A stretch of DNA of 64,000 nucleotides from Desulfosoma sp. (GCA_037481875.1 JBBFKY010000002.1:103164-167163), one strand, 5' to 3'; positions 27,756 through 37,535 are shown, counted from the stretch's first letter. The notes: a model not told the origin generated them from the sequence alone. Program-made: numbers and translations.

Positions 27756-27984
27756 AGGCCTAGCCTCGCGCCTCTCTCTGGTGCTATAGAAACAGACGAA
27801 AGTTTGTCGCAAAACGGTTCGTGGCTGTCGGTCTGTGTCGGTGAAAAGCGTGCGGTCAATGTGTATGAACGGTTTCAGGGATAGCGACTTCGAGGCAAGG
27901 CTTGATTTTTGTCGGTTCGATGGGAAAGGTTCCGGGCAGCAGGAGCCTCCAGCGGCCACGCATCATGATGAGGAAGTCCTTACG

Positions 27985-29955
27985 GTGCAGGAACCTGGAC
28001 GGGACTTTCATAAACCCAGCATGGATGAAAGCGCCTCGACGGGTACTCGGGAAACAGAGCAATTCGCCACAGAAGACAGTGCCACAAGTCGGGGCAGCGA
28101 GGCGAGTTTCAGCAAATTGGTGGTGGAGGTTCCTCGAATGCCCCATGAACCCGGCGTTTATCTTTTTAAAGATGCCAAAGCGCATGTCCTATACGTCGGC
28201 AAGGCGCGAGATCTGCGAAAGCGGGTGGCCAGCTACTTTCGCGCTGCAGAAAGCCTCCCTGTTAAGACACGGGCCCTGCTCAAAAACGCCTCCCACCTGG
28301 AATTTGTTGTCACCAGAAACGAAAAGGAAGCTTTGCTTCTGGAATCGAGTCTCATCAAGCGCTACCGGCCTCGATACAATGTGGTTTTGAGGGATGACAA
28401 AAATTACCCTGCCCTGAGGCTGGATCCTCGAGAACCTTACCCTCGACTTTCCGTGGTTCGTCGGTTTGAAAATGACGGAGCCCTCTATTTCGGTCCATAT
28501 CATGCGGCTCATGCACTAAGAGAAACCCTCAAGGTTCTTCACCGAGTGTTTCCCTTGCGCTTATGCAAGTCGCCCAAACTGATGCCTCGGGATCGCCCAT
28601 GCTTGAACTACTCTTTGGGACGATGTCTTGGTGCATGTGCCGGAAAAGTGACCCAAGAAGAATACCGGCGTATGGTGGACGAGGCGATTCTGTTTCTTCA
28701 GGGCAAAACGGACAAGCTTCAGAACCTGCTTCGAGAGAGAATGCAGCAAGCCGCCGACGCTTTGGATTTTGAAAAGGCGGCCTATTATCGAGACCGGTTG
28801 CACTTCATCGAAGAAATTCAGGAATCGCAAAACATCGTCTCGAACCGCCTCCTGGATCAGGACGTGCTTGGTTTTGCGGAGGAAGAAGACCGCTGGACCG
28901 TGGTGGTGCTATTCGTTCGCCGAGGTGCCGTGGTAGGGCAAAAAACGTATCATTTGGAAGAGGTTTCGGGCGAACCTCCGGACATCCTGGCTTCCTTCGT
29001 GCAACAATTCTACGGGGAAGGACGTTGGATTCCCGATGAAATCCTCGTTCCCATGGAACTGGAAAGCCACGAAACCTTGGAAGAATGGTTGACAGAAATT
29101 CGAGGGAAAAACGTGCGCCTGTGGGCTGCACAACGTGGTAGGCGTCGAGCTTTGCTGGATCTCGCCATTAAAAACGCTCAAGAACATCACCGCAGCTCCC
29201 TTCGCCAAGACGATCTCTTCGTTGAGGTTGCGGCGCGGATCATGGAAATCTTTCACCTACCTCGCCTGCCCCGTCATATCGTGTGCGTGGACGTTTCGAA
29301 CACTTCAGGACGTCATGCCGTGGGCTCAGCGGTCACTTTCGTGGACGGAAAACCTCGCCCTTCCCTTTATCGTCGTTTTTCCATTAGCACTGTATCAGAA
29401 CCCGATGATCCGGCCATGATGGAAGAAACTGTGGACCGACTGCTAACCGCTCGGCGCCGCCCTTTTGAAACCATTGATCTTTTGGTCCTGGACGGCGGAA
29501 AAAGTCAACTGAACCGAATTTGCCGGCTCTTGGAAACCAAAGGTCTTGACCAAAAGCTCCCTGTTTTAGCTTTGGCCAAAGAAAAAGATAAGGATGTGGG
29601 ACCGGAAGGCCGCGGATTTTATGAAAAAGTCTATGTTCCGGGTCGAAAGAATCCTGTTTTTTTATCGAGACATCCCGAAGTGCTTCATTTTTTCCAGCGC
29701 ATGCGAGATGAAGCGCATCGGTTTGCCGTCAGTGGATACAAACACCGTCATCGCAAAAAACTACTGAGTTCCATTCTGGATGCCGTCAAAGGTTTGGGTC
29801 CGAAACGTAAACAGATTCTTTTAGCCCATTTTGAGGATATGGAAAGTTTACGGCACGCGACCCTAGACGAACTGATGCGCATTCCCGGCATTCCTGAACC
29901 CGTGGCTCGAAACGTCATGGAGCATTTTCAAAGAGCACAACCTTCCGACACATGA
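27985..29955 (+). CDS. uvrC: Excinuclease ABC subunit C (UvrC)
   Basis: This endonuclease makes both incisions in nucleotide-excision repair with UvrA and UvrB. Visible domains: GIY-YIG nuclease (GVYLFKDAKAHVLYVGKARDLRKRV), UVR motif (ADALDFEKAAYYRDRL), RNase H-like C-terminal nuclease (CVDVSNTSGRHAVGSAV and VLDGGKSQLNR), and tandem helix-hairpin-helix (LDAVKGLGPKRK and LMRIPGIPEPVA). The start is uncertain. Homology begins about 50 residues after the GTG at 27985, which I chose for its GAGGAAG site. The frame stays open up to 27835, and ATG 28021 or TTG 28117 are alternatives. The upstream 50-90 residues look non-homologous. Confidence 0.93.
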   Translation: MQEPGRDFHKPSMDESASTGTRETEQFATEDSATSRGSEASFSKLVVEVPRMPHEPGVYLFKDAKAHVLYVGKARDLRKRVASYFRAAESLPVKTRALLKNASHLEFVVTRNEKEALLLESSLIKRYRPRYNVVLRDDKNYPALRLDPREPYPRLSVVRRFENDGALYFGPYHAAHALRETLKVLHRVFPLRLCKSPKLMPRDRPCLNYSLGRCLGACAGKVTQEEYRRMVDEAILFLQGKTDKLQNLLRERMQQAADALDFEKAAYYRDRLHFIEEIQESQNIVSNRLLDQDVLGFAEEEDRWTVVVLFVRRGAVVGQKTYHLEEVSGEPPDILASFVQQFYGEGRWIPDEILVPMELESHETLEEWLTEIRGKNVRLWAAQRGRRRALLDLAIKNAQEHHRSSLRQDDLFVEVAARIMEIFHLPRLPRHIVCVDVSNTSGRHAVGSAVTFVDGKPRPSLYRRFSISTVSEPDDPAMMEETVDRLLTARRRPFETIDLLVLDGGKSQLNRICRLLETKGLDQKLPVLALAKEKDKDVGPEGRGFYEKVYVPGRKNPVFLSRHPEVLHFFQRMRDEAHRFAVSGYKHRHRKKLLSSILDAVKGLGPKRKQILLAHFEDMESLRHATLDELMRIPGIPEPVARNVMEHFQRAQPSDT

Positions 29956-30014
29956 AGAGAGGTTCCTTGAGCCAAGGGGCGGATCCCAAAACGGTGCTTA
30001 TTTCGAGAGGAGCT

Positions 30015-30533
30015 TCACGGAATCCGTGCATCATCGGCAGTGAGCCGCAATAGTCTTTCCGCCATCTTGCGTAAATCCTTATCCTTCAGGGAAGCGACGA
30101 AAACCTTTTCAGCCTCCGTGAGTTTCCTCAAGGGAGGCTTTTTTTTCTTCTTCCTTGCTTTCTTGGGCGCCAGCTTCTGAAGCTTTTCGTAATTGGCGTC
30201 CAACTTATCGGCAACTTCTTCGATTTCTCCTACACGAATTCGAATCTCCGTAATGACGCGACGACCCCACTGTTCATTGATGCGGCGTAACAGCGCTTCC
30301 TTGTTCAGTTCCAGATGATGTTTCCAGACACTGTCCCGAGCGATAATGACCAAACACCCGTTCTTCAGAGATCGAGGTGTACAATGGCGCGCCACACTTT
30401 CTCCGACCAGTTCCTTCCAATCCCCGAGAGGTTTGCTGGCAAACGATGGTTGTTGCGCCAGCACATCCTTGATGAATTGTCCGATAGGAACCGGTTTGTG
30501 AAGAGACACCCTTTCCCGCGAACCCTCCAGCAT
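30015..30533 (-). CDS. DUF721 (DciA-like) protein
   Basis: A 172-residue protein whose N-terminal half (IGQFIKDVLAQQPSF, WKELVGESVARHCTPRSL, CLVIIARDSVWKHHLELNKEALLRRIN) matches DUF721. That family includes DciA, the replicative-helicase operator of bacteria lacking DnaC/DnaI. A long lysine-rich stretch (KKARKKKKKP) near residue 125 and a helical C-terminus extend beyond the core and could bind nucleic acid. It is convergent with uvrC and divergent from tRNA-Arg. A helicase-loading role is inferred from the family only. Confidence 0.8.
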   Translation of the reverse strand: MLEGSRERVSLHKPVPIGQFIKDVLAQQPSFASKPLGDWKELVGESVARHCTPRSLKNGCLVIIARDSVWKHHLELNKEALLRRINEQWGRRVITEIRIRVGEIEEVADKLDANYEKLQKLAPKKARKKKKKPPLRKLTEAEKVFVASLKDKDLRKMAERLLRLTADDARIP

Positions 30534-30535
30534 GC

Positions 30536-30564
30536 TTGCAATGCTCCTACCACTGTGTTATGAG
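30536..30564 (+). promoter_or_regulatory. Candidate promoter of tRNA-Arg
   Basis: TTGCAA (30536-30541) and TATGAG (30559-30564) are separated by 17 bases, with a predicted start near 30571, 12 bases ahead of the tRNA. Confidence 0.5.
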
Positions 30565-30582
30565 TGAGAAGTTTTTCCGAGG

Positions 30583-30659
30583 GCCCCCGTAGCTCAGGAG
30601 GATAGAGCACAGGATTCCTAATCCTGGTGCCGCAGGTTCGAATCCTGCCGGGGGCACCA
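30583..30659 (+). tRNA. tRNA-Arg (anticodon CCT)
   Basis: A 77-base cloverleaf with acceptor stem GCCCCCG / CGGGGGC, D-arm TAGCTCAGGAGGATAGAGC, anticodon stem-loop CAGGA-TTCCTAA-TCCTG giving CCT, T-arm GGTTCGAATCC, discriminator A and encoded CCA. It reads AGG codons. Confidence 0.97.
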
Positions 30660-30795
30660 AGATGAAAACGAAAGATCCTCTTCATCGAATACTTACCGTC
30701 GTGAAAACAATAGCGCCCATTTTCCAGAATGCGCAAGTAAAAGTCGCCGTTACTCATAAGGATGCCGCGTGCGTTTCAAAGCGCCCATGAGGAGT

Positions 30796-30965
30796 GTTTC
30801 CGAGAACTCCCGGCACCGAGGTCTCCAATGCCATTTCAAAGCAACGGCGAGGCGGCGCCTCGCCCTCCAACAACAGGCATTATTACCTGGGCGCCTAGGC
30901 CTGCAGGCATCTCGTTATGCGGGGATCACCCTAGCGCTCGTCGCTAAGAATCCGTTCTCGGACAA
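30796..30965 (-). repeat. Long palindromic (MITE-like) intergenic repeat, best-preserved ends
   Basis: The plus-strand ends are TTTCCGAGAACTC (30797) and CCGTTCTCGGACA (30952-30964), inverted copies of each other about 165 bases apart. The central palindrome GGCGAGGCG-G-CGCCTCGCC is at 30846-30864. No coding region was recognised inside. Confidence 0.7.
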
Positions 30966-31381
30966 CCTCTCGGGAGCATGTAGGGAATCGAAAAGCTAAG
31001 GTGATTGGTCTAGCTAACGCTAAGCCTGTTTGCCACCGCGCCAGGCATTGATATTGGTCTGAATTTCTTCATTAAATGTGTGCTATTTCACAAAAGGCGA
31101 TGGGGTCTGTCTTCATCGTCCCTTTCCCTTGGATGTGGAGATGGGGACTTGTCAATGATTTTGGAACAGAAGCAAAACATCGCGAACCCAAGGAGCCCTC
31201 GACATTCCTTCGTCGGCATCCACGGCGTGGGTCGATTATCGTAGCAAAAATTTTCCTCAAGTTTTTTCTTCAAAAAGCCGAAGATCATCCTGAGCAACGA
31301 ACGAAAGCTCCTTGAGGCGTCAAAGCGCCTCTTAGAAGTCCGCAACAACATTGACGCAATCACAAGAGTGGAGATGAGAGC
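30966..31381. other. Non-coding leader region before the receiver/solute-binding/CheW gene
   Basis: About 415 bases with no recognisable gene. Short open frames on both strands (31076-31363) have no family features or ribosome sites and overlap one another. It presumably holds the promoter of the gene at 31382, but I found no clear sigma-70 or sigma-54 boxes. Confidence 0.4.
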
Positions 31382-33352
31382 ATGGCGCGGGAGACGGAAA
31401 TCCTGATCTTGCTGGTGGAAGATTCTTCGATCACACGAAAAATGGAAATCAAGGTCCTGAATTCTCTCGGCTATACAAGTATTCTCGAGGCAGAAAACGG
31501 CCGGGAAGCTCTCCGCATTCTTGAGGAAAACCCTCGCATCGCGCTGGTGATCAGCGATTGGAACATGCCCGATATGGGTGGTTTGGAGTTGGTACGGGCA
31601 TTACGCTCCCAGGAGCGGTACCGTGAGCTGCCTTTTATCATGGCCACAGGCCGGGCGCAGATGAAAGAACGCATGGAAGCGGCGGAAGCCGGGGCCAACA
31701 ACGTCATCACTAAGCCCTTTGCGCCTCAGGAACTGCAAAAGGCTATCGAGGATACACTGGCCGGGAAGACTTTGAGGGATCGAAAGTGCACCCAGGATCG
31801 GTGCATCGAGTTGACGGAAGCCGGCAAGGTGAGGCTCAAGGTGGCTCACATTCAAATCACGGATCATTTGACATTAGGGGTGGTCAAGCGCTTTATTGAA
31901 AACGGAGCGCAGACTCCGCGCCATTTTGAACTCGAGACCTTGTGCATGAGCAGCTGGAACCCGGTTCAGAAAGCTCTTGCGGAAGGCGAAGTGGATGCGG
32001 CGTTTGTGTTGGCCCCTTTGGCCATGGATCTTTTTGGCTACGGGGTTCCTTTGCGCATCGTTTTGCTGGCGCACAAAAACGGAAGCATCGCCGTACGCCG
32101 AAAAGCTTCGGGACAATCGATCGTGAACATGTTGAAAGGCAAAACTTTTTTTATTCCCCACGAATTGTCTATTCATCACATTTTTTCCCACATGTTTTTC
32201 AAGGGCTTAGGCTTGAATCCGGGTATTGCGGGACAGCCTGGTTGTGATGTGATCTATGAAGTGGCTCCGCCTGTGAGGATGCCCGATTTCCTTTCGGAGC
32301 AGCCCGGAGCCTGCGGCTTCATGGTGGCTGAACCCATCGGGACCAAAGCCATTGCCGCGGGTATCGCCGACGAACTCTTTTTGTCGGGGGAATTGTGGGA
32401 GAATCATCCGTGCTGTGTTGTGGCGGTGCGCGATGAAATCCTTCAGGAGCACCCGCAAGCCATGCAGGAGCTGGTCGGGATGCTTGTCCAGGCCGGCAAG
32501 TTCATTGCCAACAACCCGGAAGCCGCAGCGGAAATCGGAGTCCAGTTCTTGGACCCTCAAGGCACCCTGGGACTAAAAAAGGCCATCCTTAAAAACGTGC
32601 TGACAGATTCCATGGGAATTAAAACAGACGATTTGCTGCCGAACACCGACGATTTCGTCAAAATACAGGACTATATGGTGGATCAAATGGGTTTGGGATC
32701 CCGAGTGGATATCAGCCGATTGTTGGACCTTCGCTTTGCTGAAAGGGCCTGTCGTGAGACCGGAAGCCTGGTCCGCCGTTCCATTTTACACGATGCAAGC
32801 ATATTTGCTCGAGCGAAGGTAGAACTTCTCGAACAGCACGGAGGCTCCACCAACAAGGCGAACCTGGATCGGGAAGGCCAGTATCTTATATTTCACCTCA
32901 TGGATCAGACTTACGGTGTGGATGTCTTGTCTGTAAGGGAAATCGTCGGGATGAAACCCATTCGATCGGTACCCGAAACCCCGCGATCGTTCAAAGGGGT
33001 GGTCAACTTGAGGGGCCAGGTGATTCCTATTGTGGATCTTCGACTGAAATTTGGTCTTCCAGAAATTCCCTACCACGATCGGACCTGTATCATCATTTTG
33101 GAGATCCCTCAGGCAGGGCGCTTTATTCATATCGGTGTCGTGGTGGACACGGTATCTCATGTGGAAAGTATCAAAGCAGGGCACATTGAAGATGCGCCAG
33201 CCTACGGTTTGGGAGCCCCTTTGGAATACATTTCAGGTATGGCTAAACACGGAAACAGCGTGAGAATCCTGCTGAATGTACACCGTCTTTTTTCCGATCA
33301 ATTAAACGGACTCTCTACGGTGATTCATGAAGTGCGCTCAAAGGCCGCTTGA
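31382..33352 (+). CDS. Receiver - periplasmic-binding-like - CheW fusion protein
   Basis: One uninterrupted 656-residue chain. Residues 6-120 are a CheY-like receiver with D14, phospho-acceptor D59 (SDWNMPD), T89 and K111 all present. Residues about 150-440 match the NMT1/SsuA/NrtA solute-binding fold (LKVAHIQITDHLTLGV, GEVDAAFVLAPLAMD, HPCCVVAVRDEIL, KFIANNPEAA). Residues about 510-645 are a CheW domain (FHLMDQTYGVDVLSVREI, GVVNLRGQVIPIVDLR). There is no signal peptide or membrane helix, so the binding domain should be cytoplasmic. It may couple an intracellular ligand and a phosphorylation input to chemoreceptor/CheA arrays. No che operon is adjacent; the nearest chemoreceptor gene is at 40953. 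The start ATG has a GGAGATGAG site. Confidence 0.9.
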   Translation: MARETEILILLVEDSSITRKMEIKVLNSLGYTSILEAENGREALRILEENPRIALVISDWNMPDMGGLELVRALRSQERYRELPFIMATGRAQMKERMEAAEAGANNVITKPFAPQELQKAIEDTLAGKTLRDRKCTQDRCIELTEAGKVRLKVAHIQITDHLTLGVVKRFIENGAQTPRHFELETLCMSSWNPVQKALAEGEVDAAFVLAPLAMDLFGYGVPLRIVLLAHKNGSIAVRRKASGQSIVNMLKGKTFFIPHELSIHHIFSHMFFKGLGLNPGIAGQPGCDVIYEVAPPVRMPDFLSEQPGACGFMVAEPIGTKAIAAGIADELFLSGELWENHPCCVVAVRDEILQEHPQAMQELVGMLVQAGKFIANNPEAAAEIGVQFLDPQGTLGLKKAILKNVLTDSMGIKTDDLLPNTDDFVKIQDYMVDQMGLGSRVDISRLLDLRFAERACRETGSLVRRSILHDASIFARAKVELLEQHGGSTNKANLDREGQYLIFHLMDQTYGVDVLSVREIVGMKPIRSVPETPRSFKGVVNLRGQVIPIVDLRLKFGLPEIPYHDRTCIIILEIPQAGRFIHIGVVVDTVSHVESIKAGHIEDAPAYGLGAPLEYISGMAKHGNSVRILLNVHRLFSDQLNGLSTVIHEVRSKAA

Positions 33353-33505
33353 CAGGGCTTTCGGTATGAGACGGCGGCGGCTTTTCCTTTGGTACGGCGC
33401 TGGAAAGAGGAGCCGGCTTTATGTGACCTTCAGGGGCCCCTAGAGTCATGTCCTGCACGTTTGAAGAGCAGCTCTTTACAGTCATGTTAGTGATCTCGAC
33501 GTTTA

Positions 33506-34945
33506 CTAGCTTCCTTCGTCATGTTCGCGGGGGGCCAGGTCGCCTTTGAGGCGGGAGAGGATTTTCCGAAGGGCGACACGAGAAAGGCCGCTTTGCCGAG
33601 CGGCCTCGTAGATGTTCCCTCCGGTTGCCTGAAGGAGGTCCCGAACATAGTTTGCAGTAAAACAGGACAAAAGTCGAGCCTTGGCCTTTTTGTAGTAAGG
33701 CTGAATCCTTTTCATGGACTGGGAATTTTCCGGAATAGCTCCCGCTTCCACCAGACGTAAAGATTGCAGATCGATCACTTCTCCAGGACAGAACACCGCG
33801 AGGCGTCGCATCATGTTTTGAAGTTCACGGACGTTGCCGGGCCACTCTCGGTGTTTGAGCCATTCGATCACTTCAAGAGAGATATACTTTTCCTGCGTTT
33901 TCAGCTCATTACATGTTTTTTTCAAAAAATACTGAGCCAGCAGAGGAATGTCTTCAATACGTTCTCTCAGGGGCGGCACCGTGATGGTGAGGACATTCAA
34001 GCGGTAGTAGAGGTCTTCTCGAAAAGTGCGCTGAGCGATTTTTTCCTCAAGGTCTTGATTCGTCGAGGTGATGACTCGAACGTTGACCTTTACCACGCGA
34101 TCGGCTCCCACAGGCTTGATTTCCTGCTCTTGCAGCACGCGTAGCAGTTTGGTTTGCACACTGTGAGGAATATCTCCTATTTCGTCCAGGTGAACGGTAC
34201 CTCCGTTTGCCTGCAAAAACAGACCTCGTCGAGCCCGATCGGCCCCTGTGAAAGCTCCCTTTTCATGACCGAAAAGCTCACTTTCCAAGAGATTTTCAGG
34301 TAATGCCGGGCAGTTTACCGAAAGGAAAGGCTTGGCGGCTCTTGGTGAAAGAATGTGAATAAGCCTTACGACCAACTCTTTACCCGAACCTGACTCCCCT
34401 CGCACCAGCACCGGATAATCGTTTCGAGCGACCGCAGCCACCGAGTTCCTCAAACGCACCATACTAGGGCTTTCCCCGATAAGCGTGGTGCCTCCCGCTT
34501 CCAAGAGCTCTCGAAGCCTTGCGTTTTCCTTGGTCAACCGGCATCGTTCCAATCCACGGCGCACCACGCACAGAAGATGGTTCTTTTCCACCGGCTTGGT
34601 TAAAAAATCATAGGCACCCAGTTTGACGGCTTCCACGGCTGTTTCAATGGCACCATAAGCGGTCAGCACCACAGCCGCCATCTGTGGATACAACTCTAGA
34701 GCATGATCCAGCAAGGACATGCCATCCATGCCGGGCATGCGTAGATCCGTGATGAGAAGATCAGCACCGCGCGCTTTGAGCTCGGCCAGCGCTTCATGGC
34801 CGTTTGGAAGAGGAAGGCATTCCACATCAGGAAATTCAGCCGTGATGAGCCTGCAGAGTCCGCGGGCGAAGTCCATCTCATCGTCCACCACGAGAATACG
34901 AAAGCCCTCTCGCAGCTCTACTGGATTCACGGGGTCCACGGACAT
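33506..34945 (-). CDS. Sigma-54-dependent response regulator (NtrC family)
   Basis: A 479-residue protein with an N-terminal receiver (VVDDEMDFA; phospho-Asp in LITDLRMPGMDG), a central AAA+ domain (Walker A GESGSGKELV, sigma-54-contact loop GAFTGA, HLDEIGD) and a C-terminal Fis-type helix-turn-helix (NIYEAARQSGLSRVALRKIL). It activates sigma-54 promoters when phosphorylated. The ATG at 34945 lies 19 bases inside the upstream kinase gene, indicating a co-transcribed kinase-regulator pair. A likely target is the candidate sigma-54 promoter near 40101-40116 ahead of the YeiH-type gene; that link is inference. Confidence 0.93.
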   Translation of the reverse strand: MSVDPVNPVELREGFRILVVDDEMDFARGLCRLITAEFPDVECLPLPNGHEALAELKARGADLLITDLRMPGMDGMSLLDHALELYPQMAAVVLTAYGAIETAVEAVKLGAYDFLTKPVEKNHLLCVVRRGLERCRLTKENARLRELLEAGGTTLIGESPSMVRLRNSVAAVARNDYPVLVRGESGSGKELVVRLIHILSPRAAKPFLSVNCPALPENLLESELFGHEKGAFTGADRARRGLFLQANGGTVHLDEIGDIPHSVQTKLLRVLQEQEIKPVGADRVVKVNVRVITSTNQDLEEKIAQRTFREDLYYRLNVLTITVPPLRERIEDIPLLAQYFLKKTCNELKTQEKYISLEVIEWLKHREWPGNVRELQNMMRRLAVFCPGEVIDLQSLRLVEAGAIPENSQSMKRIQPYYKKAKARLLSCFTANYVRDLLQATGGNIYEAARQSGLSRVALRKILSRLKGDLAPREHDEGS

Positions 34946-37371
34946 TGGGTCACACTCTCTTTCACGGTCGCCTTTCTGGGAATGAAAAGAATGAAACAGG
35001 CACCACCCTCTGGGTTGTTGCACGCCTCCACACGGCCGCCAAGTTCTTGAAGGTAACTGTAGACCAGACTCAATCCCAGTCCCACCCCTTTGCCGGGGCC
35101 TTTGGTGGTGTAAAACGGGACAAAAATCTGTGAAAGCTCATTTTCGTTCAATCCTATTCCGTTGTCTTTGACTGTCAGGACCACCTCATCACGAACCGTA
35201 TCATGGTTAAGGGTTACCAGGATACGACCGCCCTGAGGGGGCAGAGCATCCAGAGCATTCAAAAGGAGATTGGCCATAATCTGCTCCAGCACCTGAGAGG
35301 ACGCTTCCACCATCGGGTCGGATCCATCGGTTTCAAATTGGACCGTCGCCTTCTTCTTTTCCGCCTGCACGCTGAACACACGAATGATTGCCTGGATCGC
35401 AGCTCGAATATCGGTACTCCGGCCGTCTGTCACTTTCGGGCGTGCGAAGTCCAAAAGGTTACGCAGCACCTCGCGAGCCTGTCTTGTGTGACGAAGGATC
35501 ACGTCCAAATCGGCGAGCTGTTCCGGCTTGGCGGACTGTTTGAGCAGTTCGGCGTAACAAAGGATCACTCCCAGCGGGTTATTGATTTCATGGGCTAGTC
35601 CTGCGGCCAGCTTACCGACTGTGGCCATCTTTTCCGAGCGACTCACCTGCTCAAGCATGCGACGCTGCTCGGTGACCTCGGTCACGTGCACAACCAACTG
35701 ACGTCTCTCATCATCCTTCAGAGGATGCAAGCCAAGAAGAAAGACTCGGCCCGAGGCCAGCTTTACTTCCATGACTTTCGAGGCTTCGCGAGACGTGGCC
35801 TTTGAAAGGCTTTGGAGCCATTGCTGCTTTTCACCATCCAAAAGTAAAGGCAAAAGGTTTCCGTCCTCACAGCGGCCATCGGAGAGTTGCCGAGCCAACT
35901 CTCGAGCGGCGTTGTTTGTGACGATCACCGTCCCCTGACCGTCTAGCAAAAGCAGAGGATCTGAAATGCCTTCAAAGATAGACTGTAACTGGTCCGAATA
36001 TCGCAGAAGGCTCTCAAGAGCCCATAAATACTCTGCGGCAATGCCGAGCTGACGCCCAAGAGCTCGAAGGATTTCCTGATCCTCGGCCCTAAAAGCCTCT
36101 CCTGGTTTTTTTTCCAGATACAGCAGCCCCTCGGGGTTTCTTTCTGAAGACTCCACAGAGATCAGAGCCACGTTTTGATCCACACGTATTCCGGACTGGG
36201 TCAGAATGTTCACGTAATCTTCAGGAAGCTTCGGCTTGGCAGCTCCGTCAGGCCAGAGGAATTGGTTGTGCGACGTGAAAGTGCAGGTGTAAGCGGCACG
36301 CTTCAAGGCAAAACGCCGACCCAGAAGAGGAAGGGAGCGCTGCCAGAGTTGCGACTTTGTCTGGCAGCGCGTGGCGGTATGGAGCAACTGAACGAAAAGC
36401 TCCACATCGGCTCTTCGTTCCAAGGATTCACGGGCGAGTTCTTGAGTCCGTTGGGCGACGCGGTCTTCCAAGGCCGCGGCGTATTCTTCCAGTTGAGCGC
36501 GGTTTTCGGCAATGTGCTGACCCAATTGGGCCACTCCCTGGATCATCGCCCCGATTTCATCGCGACTCTGAATTTCTCTCAAAAGCTCCTGTCCCTTGGC
36601 ATCTCGAAGGCTGTTTTGCAGCAGTTGCATGAGATGGCGCAGATTGTCCGTGACCACACGTTTAAAGATGAACTGCGTGGATAGGAAAAAGAGCACGGCT
36701 CCCAAGGAAAAGATGGTGAGAGAAATGAGGAGGCGTTGCTTCAACTTTGCCGTGTGAGGAGATGTGGGAATTCCGATAAAATCGATACCGCCCACCTGGT
36801 TTTCAGTCCGGCCGAAACCTCGCTCTCCGTACTGCTGCAACAGTTCCGGCGGAGCGTCCTCCGATCGACCATGACAGTGAAGGCAACTTTGTTCGAATCG
36901 TACCGGCCGAGCCATCACATAGTGGTCGACATCGTTGAAGCGAATATGGCCCTCCCAAAGATGAAGATCGGGATGTTCACGAAAGAAGGCGATCAGTCCC
37001 CGTTCAATGTCGTTCGCCTCAAACTGTGGATTTCGAGCGTTCTCGGCGACGCGGCGGTAGAGAACATGTCCCAGCTTCTGACCTGTCTGTTCCATGACGG
37101 ATCGTGAAATGAACGAAGAAGACATGGCTTCGATGACGAACTTATCGGGAAGTTCCCGATACATTCGAGGGCGAAGCGTTCTGCGAACATAATTCTGCAC
37201 GGATTCAACCTGTCCGAAAATAATTTCCGCCTTTTCTTGGACCTCTCCTTCCAGAACGTTGCGCACCTGAATATAAAAACCAAAGGCGAGGATGGTGCCG
37301 ATCAGGATGGCGGCCACGGTGAGGCCGAAGAAAAACTTGCTTTGTGTGGTATAAAAGTGAGGCAGTTTCAT
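34927..37371 (-). CDS. Membrane histidine kinase with c-type-haem DUF3365-like sensor
   Basis: Order in 814 residues: membrane helix 1 (FFFGLTVAAILIGTILAFGF); periplasmic DUF3365-like domain (about 45-215) containing one CLHCH haem-c attachment motif near residue 163; membrane helix 2 (LLISLTIFSLGAVLFFL); HAMP-like/coiled linker; a degenerate GAF-like region (about 320-460); a PAS domain; HisKA with HEINNPLGVIL; and HATPase with NLLLNALDAL and GVGLGLSLVYSYL. The periplasmic haem suggests redox or gas (for example NO, CO, O2) sensing. It is the partner of the sigma-54 regulator whose gene overlaps its 3' end. Confidence 0.9.
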   Translation of the reverse strand: MKLPHFYTTQSKFFFGLTVAAILIGTILAFGFYIQVRNVLEGEVQEKAEIIFGQVESVQNYVRRTLRPRMYRELPDKFVIEAMSSSFISRSVMEQTGQKLGHVLYRRVAENARNPQFEANDIERGLIAFFREHPDLHLWEGHIRFNDVDHYVMARPVRFEQSCLHCHGRSEDAPPELLQQYGERGFGRTENQVGGIDFIGIPTSPHTAKLKQRLLISLTIFSLGAVLFFLSTQFIFKRVVTDNLRHLMQLLQNSLRDAKGQELLREIQSRDEIGAMIQGVAQLGQHIAENRAQLEEYAAALEDRVAQRTQELARESLERRADVELFVQLLHTATRCQTKSQLWQRSLPLLGRRFALKRAAYTCTFTSHNQFLWPDGAAKPKLPEDYVNILTQSGIRVDQNVALISVESSERNPEGLLYLEKKPGEAFRAEDQEILRALGRQLGIAAEYLWALESLLRYSDQLQSIFEGISDPLLLLDGQGTVIVTNNAARELARQLSDGRCEDGNLLPLLLDGEKQQWLQSLSKATSREASKVMEVKLASGRVFLLGLHPLKDDERRQLVVHVTEVTEQRRMLEQVSRSEKMATVGKLAAGLAHEINNPLGVILCYAELLKQSAKPEQLADLDVILRHTRQAREVLRNLLDFARPKVTDGRSTDIRAAIQAIIRVFSVQAEKKKATVQFETDGSDPMVEASSQVLEQIMANLLLNALDALPPQGGRILVTLNHDTVRDEVVLTVKDNGIGLNENELSQIFVPFYTTKGPGKGVGLGLSLVYSYLQELGGRVEACNNPEGGACFILFIPRKATVKESVTQCPWTP

Positions 37372-37535
37372 GGCGTGTCGATGATTCTCGTCTCGTGCGC
37401 TGGGGTTTAAGATATCACGGAAAAGCGTATTTCATGACCAGGCTCTTGGCAACACCTCAGTTCGCTGGGGATGAGTTGTGTGCGGCCTGATGTCCACCGG
37501 GACGAAGGTCCAAAGAACGAGCACTGGAGCCATCC

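Noticed and set aside
30660..30795. Integration site or prophage remnant at tRNA-Arg
   Set aside because: No integrase, no direct repeat of the tRNA 3' end and no phage genes were seen downstream.
31076..31363. Short plus and minus frames before the receiver/CheW fusion gene
   Set aside because: They overlap each other, lack start signals and have low-complexity antisense-like composition.
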